Source: Cladosporium sp. IMV 00045
Taxonomy: Eukaryota; Ascomycota; Dothideomycetes; Cladosporiales; Cladosporiaceae
NCBI GenBank assembly: GCA_001931905.2
Contig: MSJI02000260.1
Location: 31,960-95,959, forward strand
Direction of reading: 5' to 3'
DNA: 64,000 nucleotides
The notes under the pieces were generated by a model that saw only the letters and a program-made list of their open reading frames with translations, was not told the origin of the DNA and did no database searches. Shown piece by piece: positions 57,009 through 64,000 of this stretch. Within the stretch, counting starts at the first letter, position 1. Each line of letters opens with the position of its first letter. The position numbers and the translations under genes were made by a program.

Positions 57009-59488
57009 TCACGACATCGTCAATGCTGCCCCACCAACAACTCCAGCGACTATCCCAACCCACTTCTTGACCTCCCACTCCTTGCCAAACTCAATAGCTT
57101 CCACAATACCAGGGAAAGTCGCTCCGGCATACCCAGTCCAGAGCCCAGGTGCGAAAATGACGTGCTTGAACCACGATCTCGTGTCCAGACCTGGCTGGTA
57201 CAAAAATCTGCGCTCGAGCAGCTTGTATTCTTTGTTCACGGCGTGAATCTTCTTGAACAGCGCTTTCTTCTTGAGAGTAGTGAGGCCCGGCGATGAGACC
57301 TGGGCTTGGAGCTCAGTCGCGCGAGCGTCAAGTTTCGTGGCGGAGAATTTGAATGCTTGGATCGCTTTCTCGAGAGGGAGGAAGACATCTTTCCCTAAGG
57401 TGTCTTCGGCTTCTGTGGTCTCGCGCATGCGGCGCAGGTAGCTCTCCAAACCTACAGCGTAGTCGGTGGCGTTGAAGCCCACGATGGGCTCTTCGGAGAG
57501 CTTCGCTGCCAGCAGCGCGATGATCTTTGCGATCGCCTCGTGGTACTTGAATCCAGGGTCGCCGTACTTGTCCATCCAGTGGAAGGAATCGTAGTTGGAG
57601 TGGTAATGATAGACTGGACCGTTCTTTGCGCCGCCAAATTCGACGTTGATGGAGGGAATGCCGGCGAAGTCTTGGAAGGCTGTAAAGTCAGAGCCAGAGC
57701 CCATGGTGCTGATATAGCCGTCCCAGAGATCAGCTACAGTTTGGTCTGCAACTGTTTGGTTCGGGCTCTGAACTTGAGCAGAAACGTCGTAAATGGCTTT
57801 GTTGAGCAGCGGTGCCGCAGAGACCTCGAAGTTGGGTCCAACTGCGCCAACATCAACGTTGATGTATGCAATTGCTGCGTCGGTGAGCCAGGGCAGGTAT
57901 TCTTCCACCCACTCAGTGCTACCGACCAAGCCATATTCTTCGCCGTCCCATGATGCAAAGACAATGGTTCTCTGAGGCTTCCAGCCTTTGTCAAGCGCAA
58001 CACCAAATGCACGAATGACCTCGTTGAGAGCGGCAGAACCGGAGTTGGGATCTGCTGCCCCGCCAGCTACCCAGGCATCACGGTGGTTTCCAATGATGAC
58101 GACCTCGTCTGAAATGGAACCATTTATGATGCCGATGGTGTCCCACTGGTCTGTAGTGACGTACTCTTGCTCGTTGACAAGATTGAGGGTGATCTCCGAC
58201 GGAGTTGGGCCGATGTTGTAGCTCACATTCTTGTAGCCCAGACCACCTCCATGCCATGCAGGCGAAAGAGAAGAGGCTTTGGGTCCGTGGCCGTTCAAAG
58301 CGCGAAGCAGAGGCAGAGCTTCGGCATATGAAAGAGGGATAGATGGGATTGACGGTGTCTTTCCTTCTGTCGACTGCCGGGGCACACCTGGTTTGGATGG
58401 ATAGCCAATAGTCGTAGGGTCGCCGGGCCCGATACCTAAATTTGGTCAGCACAAAGCAGGTCGAAGATAGTTGGAAAGGCGATGTCTTACTCAAATATTC
58501 CACGCTGCCTCTTTGCACAGAGCGAGGATGGCGCGCTGGGCCATCTGGGTAAGGCTTGTAGCCATTCTCCTCCGTGATTTCGCCATCATCTCCTGGGTCA
58601 GAGTAGATAATCACGCCCACCATGCCCAGGTCTTCTGCTCTCTTCACTTTGAGACCGCGGAAAATCCGCCCGTACTTGACGAGTGCGATCTTGCCTTTCA
58701 GATGCACACCAGCCTTGAGAAGCTCCTCAAAGTCGGCATAGGTTCCGTAGTTGACGTAGACGTACTGTGCTGTCGCGTTGCCGCTCGCGGAATATCCATG
58801 GAAGACAGGCACGCGATCGTCAAGCCCAGTCGTCGGGTCTTCTTCCAGTACATCCTCTTCCAAAGTCGCCTCAAACTCAACCTCTCCTTGCTTCAGCAGA
58901 GCAAGTCGGTTGTCCATAGGATAGTTGATGTAAACGTTGTATGCCACAATCTCACTCTGGACACCCCATTCCTCCCACCGATCGCGTGTCCATTCCGCCT
59001 GGCTCAGATTCTTGCCTGCAAGATGTGGCCCAGCGGTGTAGTACTTGCTCCATTCGCGAGCTTTTTCGGCTTCCGGGGTGTCCAGGAGGATCTTCTTCAG
59101 CTCTGAGTAGCTGATGCCATCGCTTTGTGGCCAGGAAGGGTGTGGTAGCTCGTGTTTGCTTGTTCGCGATAAGCTTGAGAGCAAATTTGCTCCTCGGTCG
59201 CCAAAGAGGTCGTTGTCTCCTCCTACCGCTACACAGAAGAAGACGATGGCGAGTGTGAGGAGTGGCACGGCGATGAGTACGATGGTGCAGAAGCGACGGA
59301 CCTGGAGATCGTGTGAGTTGACTACCGTGCGTCTGAAAGGGAGGTTTGGACAAACTTACGCTTGTATGAGGATACCGATCTGTTGGCTCCGCTACGGGAA
59401 CTCGTTCCAGCAAAGGCGAGCGCTCGTGAGGCATTATCCTGGTTGCTTTCTCGCCGTCCTGGCGTTGGCTACGCTTCACACGTGCCAT
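57009..59488 (-). CDS. M28 glutamate carboxypeptidase II-like membrane peptidase (Vps70/Tre1 type)
   Basis: Three exons, 59360-59488, 58491-59301 and 57009-58435, with introns of 58 and 55 nt, encode 788 aa. It is a type II membrane protein: cytosolic tail 1-45 with an acidic dileucine motif (HERSPLLE) suited to vacuolar/endosomal sorting, then TM about 47-68 (TIVLIAVPLLTLAIVFFCVAV). A PA domain follows (KGKIALVKYGRIFRGLKVKRAEDLGMVGVIIYSD), then the M28 domain with co-catalytic zinc ligands HRDAW (His431), DPNSGSAAL (Asp442), DGEEYGL (Glu479/480), NVD (Asp508) and YHSNYDS (His592). The C-terminal TFR-dimer domain ends in a second hydrophobic stretch (WVGIVAGVVGGAALTMS). It should cleave C-terminal residues from peptides in the lumen. 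Confidence 0.95.
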
Positions 59489-59826
59489 ATACGGTATGCA
59501 AGTAAAAAATAAGCCAAACAACACCTACAGCTGAGAATACCGCAAATTATTACAAGTCACGCGTAGACAAAGGTACCGCCCGGCAACGGCAGTAGTCTTG
59601 TATCTTCAAGCAACCCAAGCAAGACTCTGGCTATCACGAGCTTGCTCTGTATGATGACGATTCCTATCGGCTCAGCCCATCTCGTTATCGTCGCCTGCCA
59701 ATCCGAGTATAGTCCGTCGGCTTGTCGACTTGGGCAAAGCGGGGACGATATCCAACCTCACCTCTTGTCACTGATATCAACTATTAAACTACATACCAAT
59801 CAAAAATATCTTTGCCGCTGTCCAAA
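59489..59826. promoter_or_regulatory. Divergent promoter region
   Basis: 338 bp between the M28 peptidase and the small mitochondrial-type protein. No specific element is claimed. Confidence 0.4.
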
Positions 59827-60210
59827 ATGATGTTGCGAAATCTCACTTCGATTGGGAGGTCTTCGAGATTTCTACGAATTTCTCACGTCCGCATTCAAGC
59901 CAACGCCATCTCTTCATACACCCGATTCCAGTCTCCCACTGATACCAAACATACATCACAAGAACCGCTTGCTCAACAGCTCAACATCGACGATCCAGAA
60001 TCTGGTGACCTGAGGGCCAAAACCCAAGCTGCTCAGTCGAAATCAGAGAACATCACCGACCCACCAGTAGCAGAATCCTCTGGTCCCGCCAGCCAACCTA
60101 CACAGGAGCCAGAGGCGCAGAGACAAGACAAGGACGAACCGCCGGCTGGTGGTTTGAGAGCGAGAGCGCACGATGCTGAGGCTAGAAGTGAGAACAGCAT
60201 AGAAAGATAG
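59827..60210 (+). CDS. Small protein with mitochondrial-type presequence and internal repeat
   Basis: Intronless 127-aa ORF. The first 35 residues (MMLRNLTSIGRSSRFLRIS..) are rich in Arg, Ser and Leu with no acidic residues, like a matrix-targeting signal. The rest is hydrophilic and contains two related blocks: DDPESGDLRAKTQAAQSKSENI (about 54-75) and DEPPAGGLRARAHDAEARSENSI (about 103-125), a degenerate tandem repeat of about 50 residues. No domain was recognised. Confidence 0.55.
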   Translation: MMLRNLTSIGRSSRFLRISHVRIQANAISSYTRFQSPTDTKHTSQEPLAQQLNIDDPESGDLRAKTQAAQSKSENITDPPVAESSGPASQPTQEPEAQRQDKDEPPAGGLRARAHDAEARSENSIER

Positions 60211-63200
60211 TGCATCTACGCGTTATTCGTGTCAATTGGAGGATAGTAATCCAGGTTTATGTGAATTAATTGATCAAATCACTCTATCCCTTTCTTTCTA
60301 CTTGTATAACATTCCCCATCTACGGTTCTTGTCCACAGGATTTTACCGCTTCACGATCTGACCTTGCTGTGATGGCGCTATTTAGCCAGCAAAAGCGCGC
60401 CTCTGTCGCAACGAATTCCGGCGCAAGACAAGTGCAAACATGATGACTTGTTTGACAATGAGGTGCTTGATTTGGACTTCTTTGTGTAGTTCAATATCCT
60501 TCTCATTTGACCGTGTATGCCCTTTTTCCTCATACACCCTGGAGACCATCAAGACCGACGCGTTCTCCGGTGATTCGTGTATCATACCAGATATCAAAGT
60601 GCATAGAACAGTAGCAGTAGATCGGTATCCTTTATGACAATGTTTCGGCCATGGTACTGTGCTATCTCCCAACCCATTCTGTGTTGTTCTTTCGCTCGCC
60701 GTGTCAATGTATCCCCTCCCTTCTCTTTTTCTCGCACGCTGTCCTCAATCATAGGATAAGTTATCTAGCTCTTCCACTCTCCTCTTCTCGTTCGATCGTT
60801 GAGCAAGGCTGCATGGCATGATTCCCAACATGTAGGTGGTTCGTTCGCGACAGAGATGTTCCATGTCTCAGTTGCTGCCAGTACGTGCTGCCAAACCTCA
60901 TGCTCTCCGGATGTACTTCAACAAGGGTAGTGTAAACGCGACGACATCAATGCTTTTCTTGAATCCGTACGTGATCCCTCGAAGGACTTGTCCGAATCAA
61001 TGGGTTCCTTGACGGCCTCGCGCTCTTCCTCGGACTTTTGCTCACTACCCAGCCCGCTACAGGAGAAGTAATCGATGAAAGGTGTCTGCTCTTGAGTTGA
61101 TCTCCATTCCCTTCTCATTCGCATTCGTCTCGCAATGCTCGCAGGCGCTTGTGGGAAGTATCGGAGAGGCAGATCACATCGCTGCTGGACCTGTCGCGTG
61201 CGCGACGAGATCGGCAGCGTCGCTTTCAAGGTGCGGTTAGAAAGGAGGTCGTCGCGACTATGATCAGGACTTCGGTGATTCTTGGTGGGAGCGTTTTGAT
61301 TTGTGATGTTGTGGTATCGAAGCGCATAGTCGTCGAGTTCGGGTGTGCATATTGATGCGTGCAGATGATTGAATTGTAGAGGAGCTTTGTCTCGTGCGCC
61401 AAGTCAGTGCGTCGGTGTAGTGGTGTTGATTTAATGATGCTTTGAGTGGTAGATTGATTCTGAATTAGCTATGGCTTGGGAAACAGATAGACAGTCTGGT
61501 TGTCCTCATGAAGTGGTTGATAGAGACTGGTCTAAATCGATCTAGCATAGATCCAATAGCTACAATGTCCTCGATACCCGAACCCTGACGAAGATACATC
61601 GATGCCAAAGCCTTTCGACCTTCGCTTTCTCGTTGTGATTGCAGTGCTCGATCTCATGAACTTCCTCCGCAACAGATACGCTACTTGCAACGATCCAATG
61701 GGTGCAGAATCGATTCGTACTCATGCCAGGCAATCTCCGATTACCTCCGCGTTGCTGAAGCGATGCAGAAGCATTGTTGTGGTAGCACGTCACCTAGGGA
61801 AGGCGTGCCTTCCTCATGTGAGTGCAAACGGCGCTAGTGTGGCGCAGTCGTCGACCCACAATCAATTCGAAGCTTTGTTGTGAAGTCCTGCCTCGCTCAC
61901 CACACAACCAACTCTCAGCACCATCCAACAACGCAACAACTCCAACACCCCAAACTAACACCAGGCGGTTGTCAAGCACGTTGCGAAGCATCTCAACAGG
62001 CTCGTCAACCTCAAAAGGTAAGTTTCTCTCTCTGACAGCGATCCGCCGAGTGGCTGGTGGCGTCGGTGAAGTGAGGTCTTGCGCTCAGCAAGACTGATCG
62101 ATCCACGCAACAGCAACAATGGCAGTGAGCACGCATCCTGCATCGACGCGAGTACATCTTGCTCGACTGTATCACCTCGACCGAGAATATTCGCTGACAC
62201 TTGTAGTTATGTGCTTTTCGCCGGTCGCAACAGGCACCTGTTGCCGCACTTCACGTCACGCCGCGGCGGCAGCGCACGTCGCATCCACCGCGACCTCGGC
62301 CAAACACCACTACAACTCCGGCGAGCAATGCCTGTGCAAGGTTAGCATATGCTCACTCCTCCCTGTCTGTCAACAAAAAAGCTAACATTCTCACCCAGGT
62401 TTTGCATTGTGAGCTTGCAAACGCGCACCTCCACCTGCGGCGCCCACCAAGCTTGCCCGCGCAAGCGCGTTGACCTTCAGCACCTCTCACAACATGGTAA
62501 GTACCTCTTCCCCAACCCTCATTGATCTTCTTCGATGATGATACCATTCTTCTCATCCTTAACTTCGAAAAAAGGATCGTGCAACTCGCCGGTCGGTGTC
62601 GAACAAGCCATGCTATCTGATCTTCGGATCAACCTCACTTACCTCTGCAAACAAAGCGAAAGAGAACACCTCACTGACCTTTGCCTTGCAGTACTGTCGC
62701 TTCCAGAACTCACCCAAGAGGAAGCGCATGCGCCGACCCGTCCAGTCAACCACCTCTGCGCGCCAGCAAGTGTCTGGGTATGTCATTCAAACACATATCC
62801 AAGTCCCCTCTGCCTTGAACACCGTCGCTGCCAGCAGCGATCAAGGTATGTTCGCGTCGCTCCTCTCATTCCCCTCATCCATGACGAGACACACCCTCGT
62901 ATTCACACACATCAACTGAACACACCCTGTTGATGGGATCTCAATCCCGAGGACCACACTTCTGATCAGCACATCCATGTCGCACTTTCTGCATCGCAAC
63001 CTGAGAAGACATCAGCTAACATTCCGCGCAGTGCAACCAACACTCAGCCGCCAACAAGCACACAACAAGCACACGAAGGCAAGTCCAGACACCTCCCTCC
63101 ACATCTCCCCAACCCATGATGAGAAACCCAACGACCTCATCTCTTTGAGAAAGCTCTTGGCTACCTTAACCTGATGGAGACACATCGCAAACGTTTCGCC

Positions 63201-64000
63201 CACACTTCTGCAAGCTCACACTGACACTCGCTCCGTTTAGGGCTTGACTCCCAACAACAAAGACGCCCTTCCAAGACACCACAGCAAAGCGCCTTCAGGT
63301 CAGTATTCCCCCTTTTCACAAACATCCTTGAGGATGATGACACCCTGCCTTCGAATACTTCACTCCGAGCTGCTGGGCAGCCTGTAAGTCTGGTGCCCCA
63401 GGGCCGGCAGTGGCTATCCCTTCGTGGAAGAAAAAACAGCATGAGCTTGCCTTCTGACATCCCTCTCGAAACGCATCTACTCCTTTCATCTGCGAGATCA
63501 TTAGTACAATGACTGACACTTTCTCGCAAACAGGCAATTCTCAAGGTTCGTCGTTCTCACCTCAGCCACACTTTCCACCGAAGCAAAAGATGAATCCCCT
63601 ATCACTCCTCCAACCGAGACCCGAGGGTCGCTGAGGGAGAACAACCGACAAAGCCCACAATGTCGCCTGATATGCTTCCGCCGCATCCTTTCATTCCGCC
63701 TGATCATCTTCAAGTCCAGCGCTGACAGCAAGTCGCTCCAGATACCTCGACCGTCCTGCCGACTTCGAACGACCTCGCAACAACCAACAGCTCTCCACGA
63801 GCATCCTACGGTGACCCAATCTGAACGTCTCCCCACTCCTTTATGTCCTCCGTTTCACCAGTGGCCAACACAACAGTATGATGTTATGAAACATGCTAAT
63901 CTATCGAGCTGCCGTTGTCTTTGACAACAAAACTGAGGGGTGTCCGATTCTGAGGGGTGTCCGATCCAGAGGGGTGTCCGATCCAAACTTGAGGGGTGTC
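60211..64000. other. Gene-poor end of the window
   Basis: About 3.8 kb without a recognisable gene. Splice-like donors and acceptors follow one another on the plus strand (for example gtaagt at 62016 and 62495; a gttagc...cccag pair at 62341-62398), but the implied short exons do not give a known protein. A 17-bp repeat array begins at 63935. Confidence 0.4.
63935..64000. repeat. 17-bp tandem repeat running off the right edge
   Basis: GAGGGGTGTCCGATYC recurs at 63935, 63952, 63969 and 63991 (units of 17, 17 and 22 bp, the last cut by the window end). The copies are nearly identical, so the array is young; its full length is unknown. Confidence 0.85.

Overview
The window is nuclear DNA of a filamentous ascomycete, most likely a Dothideomycete near Mycosphaerellales/Capnodiales. 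The reasons are short GT..AG introns (about 50-200 nt) with CTAAC/CTGAC-like branch sites, fungal-only families (Zn2Cys6 regulator, Crh-type GH16 with CBM18, Nbp2, Rtc1), and a mannitol dehydrogenase that reads almost like the Cladosporium enzyme known as allergen Cla h 8. There are no operons; genes lie on both strands with typical 0.3-2 kb spacers. Exon joins were worked out by hand from splice signals, reading phase and family conservation. No transcript data were available.

Layout. 1-4 kb: an alkaline ceramidase running off the left edge, divergent from a bacterial-looking SDR, then an MFS sugar transporter. 4-11.5 kb: a mostly empty spacer, a small membrane protein, a Zn2Cys6 regulator whose cluster lacks one cysteine, a disordered acidic protein and a decayed 97-bp tandem repeat. 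11.5-19.9 kb: a BuGZ-like C2H2 protein divergent from an F-box protein, then an old 2-kb tandem duplication carrying broken copies of a small membrane-protein gene, and a DUF3253 gene with a probable frameshift. 21-31 kb: Nbp2-like SH3 adaptor, MARVEL protein, Rtc1/WDR24 (SEA/GATOR2), an RRM protein and a second SDR. 32.5 kb: an intron-containing tRNA-Pro(AGG). 33.5-46 kb: a large disordered fungal protein, ribosomal protein eS21, a Crh cell-wall transglycosylase, a four-TM protein and NADP-mannitol dehydrogenase. 46.5-60.2 kb: the NHEJ factor XLF/Nej1 divergent from the splicing factor cactin, a forkhead transcription factor, a CPD photolyase, an M28 glutamate carboxypeptidase-like membrane peptidase and a small mitochondrial-type protein. 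60.2-64 kb has no recognisable gene and ends in a 17-bp tandem repeat that runs off the window.

Functional themes: genome maintenance (XLF, photolyase), cell wall and osmotic/carbohydrate physiology (Crh, Nbp2 of the HOG/cell-wall pathways, mannitol dehydrogenase, sugar transporter), nutrient signalling (Rtc1) and RNA/translation (cactin, eS21, tRNA-Pro). The genes look like ordinary core genome; I saw no biosynthetic cluster, intact transposon, phage or CRISPR. The most unusual parts are the degenerate tandem duplication at 15.2-18.5 kb, the atypical zinc cluster, three repeated KxGTxGG motifs in the XLF tail, and a possible dual-targeted photolyase.
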